Assembly (NCBI RefSeq): GCF_900107925.1
Contig: NZ_FNUJ01000008.1
Span: forward strand, 186,001 to 250,000
Length of the DNA stretch: 64,000 nucleotides
Origin: Amycolatopsis pretoriensis
Lineage (GTDB): Bacteria > Actinomycetota > Actinomycetes > Mycobacteriales > Pseudonocardiaceae
Reading direction: 5' to 3'
A program made the position numbers and the translations under genes. This document shows positions 56,253-64,000 of this stretch, one piece after another (position 1 is the stretch's first letter; each line of letters begins with the position of its first letter). The notes under the pieces are model-generated. The model saw only the letters and a program-made list of their open reading frames with translations. It had not been told where the DNA came from and did no database searches.

Positions 56253-58094
56253 ATGTGCGGTATCGCCGGCTGGGTTTCCTACGACGCCGACCTCACCCGC
56301 CGCCCGGACGTGGTGGACGCGATGACCGCGACCATGTCCTGCCGCGGCCCGGACGACGAGGGCACCTGGGTGCGTCAGCACGTCGCGCTCGGCCACCGGC
56401 GGCTGGCCATCATCGACCTGCCCGGCGGCCGGCAGCCGATGTCGGTGCACACGCCGAACGGCGACGTCGCGATGGTCTACAGCGGTGAGGCCTACAACTT
56501 CACCGAGCTGAAGGAAGAGCTGACCAAGCTCGGCCACAAGTGGGAGACCGACAGCGACACCGAGGTCGTGCTGCACGGCTACCTGCAGTGGGGCGACGAG
56601 GTCGTCGACCACCTCAACGGCATGTACGCCTTCGCGATCTGGGACGAGCGCGACGACCGGCTCGTCATGATCCGCGACCGGATGGGCATCAAGCCGTTCT
56701 ACTACTACCCGACCCGCGACGGCGTCCTGTTCGGCTCCGAGCCGAAGGCCATCCTGGCGAACCCCCTCGCCAAGAAGGTCGTCGACCTCGACGGCTTCCG
56801 CGAGCTGGCCGGCTTCACCAAGCGGCCGGGCTGGTCGCTGTGGAAGGACATGGAAGAGGTCCAGCCGGGCACGATCGTCTCGGTGACCCGCGACGGCATC
56901 AAGACCCGCACGTACTGGAAGCTGGACGCGAAGAAGCACACCGACGACCAGGAGACGACGGTCGCCCGCGTGCGCGAGCTGATGACCGACATCGTCAACC
57001 GCCAGCTCGTCGCCGACGTCCCGCGCTGCGTGCTGCTCTCCGGCGGGCTCGACTCGAGCGCCGTCACCGGGCTCGCGGCCGCGCGGCTGGCCGAGCAGGG
57101 CGAGCAGCTGCGGACGTTCTCGGTCGACTTCTTCGGCCAGGAGGAGAACTTCAAGCCGGACGAGATGCGCGACACGGCGGACTCGCCGTTCGTGCGGGAC
57201 GTCGCCCAGCTGGTGAACTCGGCGCACGAGGACGTCATGCTCAACCCGGGCGACCTGACCGACCCCGAGGTCCGGCGCGCGGTGCTGCGGGCCCGCGACA
57301 TCCCGGCCGGCCTCGGCGACATGGACACGTCGCTGTACCTGCTGTTCAAGGCGATCCGCGGCCAGTCGACGGTGGCCCTGTCAGGCGAGTCGGCCGACGA
57401 GGTGTTCGGCGGCTACCGCTGGTTCCACGACGAGAAGGCCGTCAACGCGGACACGTTCCCGTGGCTGGCGTTCCGCACGTCGATGATGGACGAGCGGTCG
57501 TCGCTCTACACGCCGGAGCTGGTCAAGAAGCTCGACGTCGAGTCCTACGTCGCCGATCAGTACTCGTCGGCCGTTTCCGCGGTCGAGCACCTCGACGGCG
57601 AGTCCGCTCTCGAGGCGCGCATGCGGACGATCTGCAACCTCCACCTGACCCGGTTCGTGCGGATGCTGCTCGACCGCAAGGACCGCGCGTCGATGGCGGT
57701 GGGCCTGGAGGTCCGCGTCCCGTTCTGCGACCACCGGCTGGTCGAGTACGTGTACAACACGCCGTGGTCGCTGAAGACGTTCGACGGCCGCGAGAAGAGC
57801 CTCCTGCGGCACGCCACCAAGCACGTGCTGCCGGAGTCGGTGGCCCAGCGGGTGAAGAGCCCGTACCCGTCGACGCAGGACCCGGGCTACGCGGCGGCGC
57901 TGCAGCAGCAGGTCAAGGAGGTCCTGGCCGACCCGGGCCACCCGGTGTTCGGCCTGGTGGACCGCGCGTGGGCGCACCGAGCGTCCGAAGTGGACTCGGC
58001 GACCATGGACCCGGCCATGCGCATCGGCCTGGACCGGGTGCTCGACTTCTACCACTGGATCGAGATGTACTCCCCCACGCTCGAACTGTCTTGA
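56253..58094 (+). CDS. asnB: Asparagine synthase (glutamine-hydrolysing)
   Basis: A 613-residue class II amidotransferase. The catalytic Cys2 follows the initiator Met (MCGIAGWVSYD), which fixes the start at 56253. The glutaminase part has SCRGPDDEG and YNFTELKEEL; the synthetase part has the PP-loop VLLSGGLDSSAVTGL and SGESADEVFGGYRWFHD. It makes asparagine from aspartate, ATP and glutamine. Actinobacterial paralogues also amidate cell-wall or antibiotic precursors, so asparagine synthesis is likely, not certain. A ribosome-binding site GGGAGAGGGG is upstream. Confidence 0.93.
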   Translation: MCGIAGWVSYDADLTRRPDVVDAMTATMSCRGPDDEGTWVRQHVALGHRRLAIIDLPGGRQPMSVHTPNGDVAMVYSGEAYNFTELKEELTKLGHKWETDSDTEVVLHGYLQWGDEVVDHLNGMYAFAIWDERDDRLVMIRDRMGIKPFYYYPTRDGVLFGSEPKAILANPLAKKVVDLDGFRELAGFTKRPGWSLWKDMEEVQPGTIVSVTRDGIKTRTYWKLDAKKHTDDQETTVARVRELMTDIVNRQLVADVPRCVLLSGGLDSSAVTGLAAARLAEQGEQLRTFSVDFFGQEENFKPDEMRDTADSPFVRDVAQLVNSAHEDVMLNPGDLTDPEVRRAVLRARDIPAGLGDMDTSLYLLFKAIRGQSTVALSGESADEVFGGYRWFHDEKAVNADTFPWLAFRTSMMDERSSLYTPELVKKLDVESYVADQYSSAVSAVEHLDGESALEARMRTICNLHLTRFVRMLLDRKDRASMAVGLEVRVPFCDHRLVEYVYNTPWSLKTFDGREKSLLRHATKHVLPESVAQRVKSPYPSTQDPGYAAALQQQVKEVLADPGHPVFGLVDRAWAHRASEVDSATMDPAMRIGLDRVLDFYHWIEMYSPTLELS

Positions 58095-58128
58095 CTTCGA
58101 GTGCCCTTGAGGTGTGAGCCTGGGCGGC

Positions 58129-58452
58129 ATGAAGGTGCTGCTGTTCGGCCGCAACCCGGCCACGGTCTCGAGGGTGACGGCGGCGCTGTCCGCGGCGGGT
58201 CTCGCCGCGGACGGCGTCGCTTCGGAGGAAGCGGTGCTGTCCCGGCTCGGGGTGGTGGACGCGCTGGTGCTGGGCGCGGGGGTGGTGGGAGCGTCGCGCG
58301 AGCGCGTGACGGCCGCGGCTGTCCGGCACGGGGTCGTGTGGGTGCAGGGGCCGCACATCCTGCCTTCGCGGGACGCGCTGGAGTACGTGCGGACGGAGAT
58401 CCTGCCGCTACTGGCCGAGCGCCGCGCGCACGAACTCCGCCACCCGCGGTGA
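58129..58452 (+). CDS. Hypothetical Rossmann-like small protein
   Basis: A 107-residue protein resembling a stripped receiver or NAD-binding fold: KVLLFGRNPATVSRVTAALSAAGL, DALVLGAGVVGASRERV and GVVWVQGPHILPSRDALEYV alternate strands and helices. There is no phosphoacceptor Asp at the usual place. The ATG at 58129 is preferred; a GTG at 58114 is in frame. No clear ribosome-binding site. The 3' end overlaps the convergent LysR gene by 45 bp. Family not recognised. Confidence 0.6.
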   Translation: MKVLLFGRNPATVSRVTAALSAAGLAADGVASEEAVLSRLGVVDALVLGAGVVGASRERVTAAAVRHGVVWVQGPHILPSRDALEYVRTEILPLLAERRAHELRHPR

Positions 58453-59232
58453 GCGGGACGTCTCCGGCCACGCGACCTGCAGCCGGGCGTCGCCGAGGCC
58501 CTCGATCCGGCGGTATGCGATGCCGTCACGCGGGTACCTCCGGGCGACCGACTCCGGCAGGAACGTCACCGCCTGGCCGAGTTCCACCAGCCGCAGTGCC
58601 TCCGCCAGGTCTTTCGCCGGCGGCCCGAGCTTCGCCGACGGCGCATCGGCGCTGTCCCTCGCGCGGTAGTGGGCGTCGAGGCGTTCGTCGACACCGGGCC
58701 AGGTGACCGCGGGGAGAGCGAGGGCCTCGGCCAGCGTCGTCACTGCCCAATCCCTCGGCTGGGCGACCACCCGCGGCTCGGCTCGGACCTGCTCGACGTC
58801 CAGCCCGGTGCGGTCGAAGGGCGCGGTCACCAACGCGACATCACCCCGGCCGTCGCGGAGCATGTTCGCGGCTTCGTCGCCCCTGGTCGCGAAACACAGC
58901 TCCGCCGGCTCTTCGAGAGACGCCAGGATGCCCGGTAGGAGGCCACCGTCACCGTCCGGTTTGGACACCACGACCAGCGACCCCGCCCGCCGGACCCGCC
59001 GCCGCGCGGCCCGGGTGGCGTCGACGGCGGTGCGGGCGTCCGGCAGCATCGCCTCGCCTTCGGGAGTGAGGGCGACGCGGCGGGTGGTGCGGTCGAAGAG
59101 CGTCACGCCGAGGGCGCGTTCGAGCCCGCCGACCGCGCGCGACAGCGTCGGCTGGGTGACCCCCAGCCGCTCGGCGGCCCGGCCGAAGTGCAGCTCCTCG
59201 GCGACCGCGACGAAAGCCTCGAACCCATTCAT
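58408..59232 (-). CDS. LysR-family transcriptional regulator
   Basis: A 274-residue LysR protein. The HTH is FEAFVAVAEELHFGRAAERLGVTQPTLSRAVGGLERALGVTLFDR; the inducer-binding domain continues to QVAWPETSRSPRVAEFVRAAL. It is divergent from the SnoaL-like gene at 59293 (60-bp gap), which is the standard arrangement for a LysR target. The inducer is unknown. Confidence 0.9.
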   Translation of the reverse strand: MNGFEAFVAVAEELHFGRAAERLGVTQPTLSRAVGGLERALGVTLFDRTTRRVALTPEGEAMLPDARTAVDATRAARRRVRRAGSLVVVSKPDGDGGLLPGILASLEEPAELCFATRGDEAANMLRDGRGDVALVTAPFDRTGLDVEQVRAEPRVVAQPRDWAVTTLAEALALPAVTWPGVDERLDAHYRARDSADAPSAKLGPPAKDLAEALRLVELGQAVTFLPESVARRYPRDGIAYRRIEGLGDARLQVAWPETSRSPRVAEFVRAALGQ

Positions 59233-59292
59233 ACGGGTTCAGCATAAGTGGCGTATTTCCGTCCGGGCCGGGCCGCTGGTTGCCTGGTCGGC

Positions 59293-59625
59293 ATGACCAA
59301 CATCGACGTCGTCCGCCGCTACCTGGACGCCTTCAACCGCGGTGACCTCGCCGCGTTCGACGAGCTGATCGACCCCGGGTACGTCAACCACAGCCCGAGC
59401 CTGCCGGACCTGCCGCCCGGGCCGGCGGGATTGAAGCCGATCGTCGTGGACCTGCGGCGGCAGGCGCCGGGTCTGCGGTTCGAGGAGGTCCATTTGCTGG
59501 CGGACGGCGATTTCGTGGCCGCGCACCTGCTGGTCCACGGCTTCGGTCCGGAACCGGCCCGGCAGATGCAGATCGAGCGCCTCCGGGACGGCCGGATCGT
59601 CGAGCACTGGCGCGTCACGGCCTGA
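59293..59625 (+). CDS. SnoaL-like/ester-cyclase-type protein
   Basis: A 110-residue NTF2-fold protein: NIDVVRRYLDAFNRGDLAAFDELIDPGYVNHSP is the typical first half, and DGDFVAAHLLVHG the second. Family members are polyketide cyclases, small isomerases or unknown. ATG at 59293; in-frame codons further upstream are in the LysR promoter. It is probably regulated by the divergent LysR. The 3' end overlaps the convergent acetyltransferase by 11 bp. Confidence 0.8.
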   Translation: MTNIDVVRRYLDAFNRGDLAAFDELIDPGYVNHSPSLPDLPPGPAGLKPIVVDLRRQAPGLRFEEVHLLADGDFVAAHLLVHGFGPEPARQMQIERLRDGRIVEHWRVTA

Positions 59626-60091
59626 GCCGCAGCACCGCGGCGACCTCGTCGCCCTCGGTGGTGAGCACCGCGCCGAGGCCGGCCAGCAACGATCGGGCGC
59701 CGTGGTTGTCCGGGGTCGTCGAAGCGATGAACCTCGCCGCATCGGACGTGCGGGCTTCGGCCAGCAGCAACCTCGTCACCTCGCGCCCGACGCCCCGGCC
59801 GCGGGCGGCACGGCTCAGCCAGAGGCCCGCCTCCACCGCGTCGCCGTGGCGCTCCAGCCGGGCCGCGCCCACGGCCGCGCTGTCCACGTCGACCACCCAC
59901 GTGCGTTCGACCGCGGTCGACGGATCCAGGGACCGGCCGCGGTGGAACGCCAGGAACGCCGCCCGCCGGGCCGCCGTCCACCCCGGCGGCCCGGTCACCG
60001 GCGGCATCACTTCGAGGGGGTCCGCGCCGGCCACGGCCGCGTCGAGCAGCCGGGCCAGCGCGGGCTCGTCGAGCGGAACCAGCGTGATCAG
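59615..60091 (-). CDS. GNAT acetyltransferase with probable CTG start
   Basis: A 158-residue GNAT protein. The fold begins ITLVPLDEPALARLLDAAVAG and has motif A WLSRAARGRGVGREVTRLLL and STTPDNHGARSLLAGLG. No ATG, GTG or TTG is found at the natural N-terminus. A CTG at 60091 overlaps the TGA of the upstream dehydrogenase (CTGA), and GGAGG lies seven bases before it, so a CTG start is the best fit. The acceptor is unknown. It is the third gene of a LacI-dehydrogenase-GNAT operon. Confidence 0.75.
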   Translation of the reverse strand: MITLVPLDEPALARLLDAAVAGADPLEVMPPVTGPPGWTAARRAAFLAFHRGRSLDPSTAVERTWVVDVDSAAVGAARLERHGDAVEAGLWLSRAARGRGVGREVTRLLLAEARTSDAARFIASTTPDNHGARSLLAGLGAVLTTEGDEVAAVLRLRP

Positions 60092-61086
60092 CGCCGGACC
60101 TCCGCAAGGCGAACCGGGCGCCGTTCCCGGCGCGACACCTCGCACGCCTCGGCGATGTAGAACGCCTCCAACGCGTCCGCCGCCCCGCACGGCGATGGCG
60201 CCCGGCGCGCGACCACGTCCAGGAACGCCTTCAGCTCCGTCGTGTACGCCGGGCGGAACCTCTCCATGAACCCCGGGTACGCCGGCCCCGGCAGCGGGGC
60301 CACTCCCGGCTCCACCGAGCGCAACGGCGCCCGGTCGTCCAAGCCGACCACCACGCCCGAAACCGACCCGAGCACGTCCAAGCGCACGTCGTAGCCCGCG
60401 CCGTTGTAGCGGGTCAACGACACCGTCGCCAACGTTCCGTCGTCCAAGGTCAGCGTGGCCGCCGCCGTGTCGACGTCGCCCGCTTCCGCGAAGAACGCCT
60501 CGCCGCGGTTCGCGCCGATCGCGTACACCTCCTCGACCTCGCGGCCGCTCACCCAGCGGACGATGTCGAAGTCGTGGACGCCGCAGTCGCGGAACAGCCC
60601 ACCCGAGTGGGCGACGTACTCCGCCGGCGGGGGTGCCGGGTCGAACGTCGTCGCGCGCAGAGTGTGCAGCCAGCCCAGCTCGCCCGACCCGACCGCCGCG
60701 CGGGCCGCCGCGTAGCCCGCGTCGAACCGGCGCTGGAAGCCGATCTGGACCGGGACGTCCGACGCGCTGATGCGGTCGATCACCGCCAGGGTGCCCGGGA
60801 TGTCCGCGGCCACCGGCTTTTCGCAGAACACCGGGAGGCCCGCGTCGACGGCCGCGATGAGCAGGCCGGGGTGCGCGTCCGTCGCCGCCGTGACGACCAG
60901 GCCGTCCAGCCCCGCGGTGAACAGCTCGTCGAGGGAGCTCGTCTCCACCCCCAGCTTCGCGGCGGCCGCGGCGGCCCGTGCCGGGTCGACGTCGGCCACC
61001 ACGACCGACTCGACCTCCTCGAAGCCCTTCAGCGTTTCCGCGTGCGCGGTGCCGATCCGGCCGGTGCCCGCCAGTCCCAACCTCAT
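60088..61086 (-). CDS. Gfo/Idh/MocA-family dehydrogenase (inositol dehydrogenase-like)
   Basis: A 332-residue NAD(P)-dependent oxidoreductase. The Rossmann motif is RLGLAGTGRIGTAHAE; the catalytic-Lys motif is VFCEKPVA; the second-domain signature is LFRDCGVHDFDIVRW. The sequence resembles IolG (myo-inositol 2-dehydrogenase). The start overlaps the LacI gene stop (ATGA). With the IolE-like gene and a sugar-binding lipoprotein across the LacI promoter, a role in inositol or related sugar use is likely. Confidence 0.87.
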   Translation of the reverse strand: MRLGLAGTGRIGTAHAETLKGFEEVESVVVADVDPARAAAAAAKLGVETSSLDELFTAGLDGLVVTAATDAHPGLLIAAVDAGLPVFCEKPVAADIPGTLAVIDRISASDVPVQIGFQRRFDAGYAAARAAVGSGELGWLHTLRATTFDPAPPPAEYVAHSGGLFRDCGVHDFDIVRWVSGREVEEVYAIGANRGEAFFAEAGDVDTAAATLTLDDGTLATVSLTRYNGAGYDVRLDVLGSVSGVVVGLDDRAPLRSVEPGVAPLPGPAYPGFMERFRPAYTTELKAFLDVVARRAPSPCGAADALEAFYIAEACEVSRRERRPVRLAEVRR

Positions 61087-62102
61087 CGTGAAGCTCCTCC
61101 TGATTCGGAAATCTCCGCGGTGGTCGCCCGGACCACCAAGGACGGGTGCAGCAGGTGCCGGACCGGCTCCGTGCGCTCCCCGCGGATGCGTTCGGCCAGC
61201 GCTTCGAAGGCCAGGCGGCCCATCTCGGTGCGCGGCTGGTCCACTGTGGTCAGTGAAAGGTGCCGCAGCGCGGCCAACGACGTGTTGTCGTAGCCCACCA
61301 CCGACACGTCCTCCGGCACCCGAAGCCCGGCCTCCTCCAACGCCGAAATGGCCCCCACCGCGTTGAAGTCGTTGCCCGCCACCAACCCCGTCGGCAGCTC
61401 CGCCCGCGAGTACGTCGCCAGCAGCTCCCGCACGGACTTCTCGCCCGCCGTGTCGGTGTGCTCGCTGCGCACGACGACCGGGTCCAGGCCGTGGCGCCGC
61501 ATCGCCTCCTGGAACCCGCGGCGGCGCTGGGCCGCGCCCGCCGCTCCGCCGCCGTCGAGGTGTGCGATGCGCCGGTGCCCGAGCCCGACCAGGTGGTCGA
61601 CGGCCAGCGCGGAGCCCGCCTCGCCGTCGTCGTTCACCGTGTCCACTGTGGACGAGCGGCTCGTCCGCGAGACCAGCACGACCGGGCACTGCTTGGCCGC
61701 GAGCTGGATCGACGCCGCCGGCACGACCGGCGACAGCAGGATGATCCCCGCCGGGCGGAAGGAAAGCAGGTTGTGCAGGGCGTTCCACTCGCGCGCGGGG
61801 CTGCGGCCGCCGGTGTTGAGGATGAGGTCGAAGCCCGCGGCCTGCGCGGCGGCGTCCAGCCCCTCGACGACGTCGGCGAAGAACGCGTTGCGCAGGTCGT
61901 TCACCATCACGCCGAGCACCGTGGACGTCCGGCTGGCCAGCGACCGCGCCATCACGTGCGGCTGGTAGCCGAGCTCCTCGGCCGCGCGCAGGACCGCCGC
62001 GCGCCGCGCGTCGGAAACCTTCGGTGAATTCCTCATCACCAGGGAGACCAGCGCGCGGGAAACTCCCGCCCGCGCGGCGACGTCCTCCATCGTCGGACGC
62101 AT
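61083..62102 (-). CDS. LacI-family repressor
   Basis: A 339-residue regulator. The HTH is TMEDVAARAGVSRALVSLVMRNSPKVSDARRAAV; the hinge helix region is ARSLASRTS; the periplasmic-binding-like core ends with DVSVVGYDNTSLAALRHLSLTTVDQPRTEMG. It is divergent from the IolE-like gene; two GAGCGCTC-type palindromes lie in the gap and are the expected operators. It probably controls both directions of this sugar cluster. Confidence 0.92.
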   Translation of the reverse strand: MRPTMEDVAARAGVSRALVSLVMRNSPKVSDARRAAVLRAAEELGYQPHVMARSLASRTSTVLGVMVNDLRNAFFADVVEGLDAAAQAAGFDLILNTGGRSPAREWNALHNLLSFRPAGIILLSPVVPAASIQLAAKQCPVVLVSRTSRSSTVDTVNDDGEAGSALAVDHLVGLGHRRIAHLDGGGAAGAAQRRRGFQEAMRRHGLDPVVVRSEHTDTAGEKSVRELLATYSRAELPTGLVAGNDFNAVGAISALEEAGLRVPEDVSVVGYDNTSLAALRHLSLTTVDQPRTEMGRLAFEALAERIRGERTEPVRHLLHPSLVVRATTAEISESGGASR

Positions 62103-62161
62103 GCGGCACCTCCCCTGATCACCGGAAACTCGGCCTTGACTTGCTGTGACGGACGCTACAA

Positions 62162-62193
62162 GATTAGAGCGCTCTAATCAATAGAGCGCTCCA
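62162..62193. promoter_or_regulatory. LacI operators (two palindromes)
   Basis: A perfect 18-bp palindrome GATTAGAGCGCTCTAATC (62162-62179) and a second near-copy TAGAGCGCTCCA (62182-62193), centres 17 bp apart, sit between the LacI gene and the divergent IolE-like gene. Central CG palindromes of this type are classic LacI-family sites. Confidence 0.85.
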
Positions 62194-62214
62194 ACGGACC
62201 AACGGAGGCCCCTT

Positions 62215-63093
62215 GTGACAGCGACGATCCGCGTGGCCGCCGCCCCGATCTCCTGGGGCGTCTGCGAAGTCCCGGGCTGGGGCCGGGTGCTGGACGCGGC
62301 AACCGTCCTCGGCGAGATGGCGGCCCTCGGCGTCCAGGCGACGGAGCTGGGCCCGCCCGGGTACCTCCCGCGCGACCCGGCCGCGCTGCGGGAGCTGCTC
62401 GGGCAGTACGGTCTGACGCTCGTCGGCGGCTTCCTCGCCGTCGTCCTCCACGAAAACCAGGACAACGCGCTCAAGGAAGCCGAAGAGTCGGCCGCGCTGT
62501 TCGCCGCGTGCGGGGGTGACGTCCTCGTGCTCGCCGCCGCGACCGGCCTCGACGGCTACGACGACCGCCCGAAGCTCACCGACGCCGAATGGGCGACGCT
62601 CGTCGACACGGCCGGCAAGATCCGCGGCATCGCCGCCGCCCACGGCCTGCGCACCGTGCTGCACCCGCACGTCGGGACGCACGTGGAGCAGCGGGCCGAG
62701 GTCGAGCGGTTCCTCGCCGACTCCGATCTCGGCTTGTGCCTCGACACCGGGCACCTGATGATCGGCGGGACGGATCCGGTCGAGCTGGCGCAGCGGTATC
62801 CCGAACGGGTGGGGCACGTGCATCTGAAGGACGTCCGAGAAGACCTGGCGGCCGAGGTCCGCGCGGGCCGGCTCGGCTACACCGACGCGGTCGGGCGGGG
62901 CATCTACACCCCGCTCGGCGAGGGCGACGTGGACGTGGCGGCGATGGTGCGCTCCGTCCAGGCGGCGGGTTACGACGGCTGGTATGTCCTCGAACAGGAC
63001 ACCGCACTCGGCGCGGAGAGCCCCGACGACCTGCCCCGGCGGGACACCGAGCGCAGCCTGGCCCACCTCGCGAAGATCATCGACTCCCACTGA
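62215..63093 (+). CDS. IolE-like sugar isomerase/dehydratase (AP endonuclease 2 fold)
   Basis: A 292-residue TIM-barrel protein. It starts IRVAAAPISWGVCEVPGWG, which is very close to inosose dehydratase/isomerase (IolE) openings, and carries ELGPPGYLP, HPHVGTHVE, LCLDTGHLMIGG, HVHLKDV and WYVLEQD, the metal and substrate strands. It probably acts on inosose or a related keto-sugar. GTG start at 62215, with GGAGG upstream. It is transcribed away from the LacI gene with the binding protein gene downstream. Confidence 0.85.
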   Translation: MTATIRVAAAPISWGVCEVPGWGRVLDAATVLGEMAALGVQATELGPPGYLPRDPAALRELLGQYGLTLVGGFLAVVLHENQDNALKEAEESAALFAACGGDVLVLAAATGLDGYDDRPKLTDAEWATLVDTAGKIRGIAAAHGLRTVLHPHVGTHVEQRAEVERFLADSDLGLCLDTGHLMIGGTDPVELAQRYPERVGHVHLKDVREDLAAEVRAGRLGYTDAVGRGIYTPLGEGDVDVAAMVRSVQAAGYDGWYVLEQDTALGAESPDDLPRRDTERSLAHLAKIIDSH

Positions 63094-63116
63094 TCCCTGG
63101 TCCCGAAGGAGTGACT

Positions 63117-64000
63117 GTGTTCTCAATCAAGAAGCTGGCCGGTGTGGCGGCGATCGCCGCCGCCGGGCTGGTCCTGTCCGCCTGCAGCGGCCCGAGCGCC
63201 GACAACTCGTCGAGCGGCAGCCCGAGCTCCCAGGCCGCCGCGCCGAGCACCGGCGGGCCGCTGAAGGTCGCCGTCGTCACGCACGGCAGCGCCGGCGACG
63301 CCTTCTGGAACGTCGTCAAGAACGGCGCCGAGCAGGCGGGCAAGGACCTGAACGTCGGCGTCGACTACTACTCCGACGGTGACCCGGGCAACCAGGCCAA
63401 GCTGATCGACAACGCGGTCGCGCAGAAGGTCGGCGGCCTGGTCGTCTCGATGGCGAACCCGCAGGCCCTGCAGACGTCGATCCAGAACGCGGTCAAGGCC
63501 GGCATCCCGGTCGTCACCATCAACTCCGGCGAGGACTCCAGCGCGCAGTTCGGCGCGATCGCGCACGTCGGGCAGAGCGAGGGCCTCGCGGGCCAGGGCG
63601 CGGGCCAGCGGCTGAAGGCGGCCGGCAAGACGAAGCTGCTGTGCGTCATCCACGAGGCCGGCAACATCGGCCAGAACCAGCGGTGCGACGGCGCGAAGCA
63701 GAGCTTCGGCAACGTCACCACGCTGCAGGTCGACATCTCCAACCCGACCGACGCCCAGGCCCGGATCCGCGGCGCGCTGCAGTCCGACCCGTCGATCGAC
63801 GCCGTGCTGGCACTGAACTCGCAGGTCGCGGCCCGCGCGGTCGACGCCGCCAAGGAGGCGAGCTCGAAGGCGCAGGTGGCGACGTTCGACCTCAACGCCG
63901 ACGTCGTCGCGGCCATCAAGGCGGGCACGATCCTCTTCGCCGTCGACCAGCAGCAGTACGAGCAGGGCTACCTGCCGATCGTGTTCCTCAAGCTGTACAA
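63117..64000 (+). CDS. Sugar ABC transporter substrate-binding lipoprotein (truncated by window end)
   Basis: At least 294 residues; the 3' end lies beyond the window. The signal peptide ends in the lipobox LVLSAC (Cys about residue 23), followed by a Ser-rich linker and a RbsB-type periplasmic binding protein domain (VAVVTHGSAGDAFWNVVKNGAEQ, GGLVVSMANPQALQ, VDAVLALNSQVAARA-like DAVLALNSQVAARA). GTG at 63117 with GGAG six bases upstream. With the IolE-like enzyme and LacI regulator, it probably binds inositol or a similar sugar; ATPase and permease genes are expected downstream. Confidence 0.9.
   Translation, partial: MFSIKKLAGVAAIAAAGLVLSACSGPSADNSSSGSPSSQAAAPSTGGPLKVAVVTHGSAGDAFWNVVKNGAEQAGKDLNVGVDYYSDGDPGNQAKLIDNAVAQKVGGLVVSMANPQALQTSIQNAVKAGIPVVTINSGEDSSAQFGAIAHVGQSEGLAGQGAGQRLKAAGKTKLLCVIHEAGNIGQNQRCDGAKQSFGNVTTLQVDISNPTDAQARIRGALQSDPSIDAVLALNSQVAARAVDAAKEASSKAQVATFDLNADVVAAIKAGTILFAVDQQQYEQGYLPIVFLKLY

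Noticed and set aside
60092..60190. An in-frame upstream start for the acetyltransferase at 59615
   Set aside because: The extension is read from the other frame of the dehydrogenase end, is Gly/Arg-rich, and has no acetyltransferase similarity.

Overview
The window is high-GC actinobacterial DNA. Genes are packed tightly, GTG starts are frequent, many pairs overlap as ATGA or GTGA, and several promoters place a TAnnnT -10 box 6-7 nt before the start codon (leaderless mRNAs). Gene content (smc, ftsY, amtB-glnK-glnD, a DUF3455 protein, an ECF41-like sigma factor, a DUF2786 protein) and style suggest Pseudonocardiales, probably Amycolatopsis or a close relative. That assignment is an impression from the sequence; no search was run.

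Layout. 0-2 kb: membrane protein plus FAD monooxygenase. 2-6 kb: the nitrogen operon amtB-glnK-glnD on the minus strand. 6-15 kb: short unlinked units (RlmA-type methyltransferase, FhuF-like protein, ECF sigma factor with a PPOX protein, a secreted serine hydrolase, metY with a CoA-binding protein, a metallo-hydrolase). 15-34 kb: a purine-catabolism island with allantoicase/allantoinase, OHCU decarboxylase/HIU hydrolase/uricase, xanthine dehydrogenase with a purine deaminase, a PucR regulator, malate synthase with a citrate-lyase-like partner, and an IclR regulator. A TetR gene and a secreted alpha-galactosidase sit inside this island. 34-45 kb: ftsY and smc on the minus strand, separated by anmK, a sodium:solute symporter, a DUF3455 protein and a small membrane protein; acyP lies upstream of smc. 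45-48 kb: a Thr/Pro-rich anchored protein and a TetR/flavoenzyme pair. 48-56 kb: the kdp potassium system with an additional 27-codon reading frame in front of kdpF. 56-62 kb: asnB, a LysR/SnoaL-like pair, an acetyltransferase, a sugar dehydrogenase and a LacI repressor. 62-64 kb: an IolE-like isomerase and a truncated sugar-binding lipoprotein gene.

How it works together. The island could take guanine or xanthine through urate, hydroxyisourate, OHCU, allantoin and allantoate to ureidoglycolate and urea, with glyoxylate entering central metabolism through malate synthase. No ureidoglycolate lyase, urease or purine permease was recognised here. The nitrogen freed fits with the neighbouring GlnR-type nitrogen genes and asnB. 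The minus-strand genes smc, ftsY, amtB, glnK and glnD look like an ancestral cluster split by accessory DNA.

The most unusual non-coding signals are: an 87-bp hairpin element present twice in opposite orientation, each time between convergent genes; a repeated 12-mer, TCCNNWGTGGAC, spread mainly through coding sequence and associated with A- or T-ending codons; a hairpin that may cover the ribosome-binding site of an AAC(6')-like acetyltransferase; and several palindromic operators that link genes far apart in the window.
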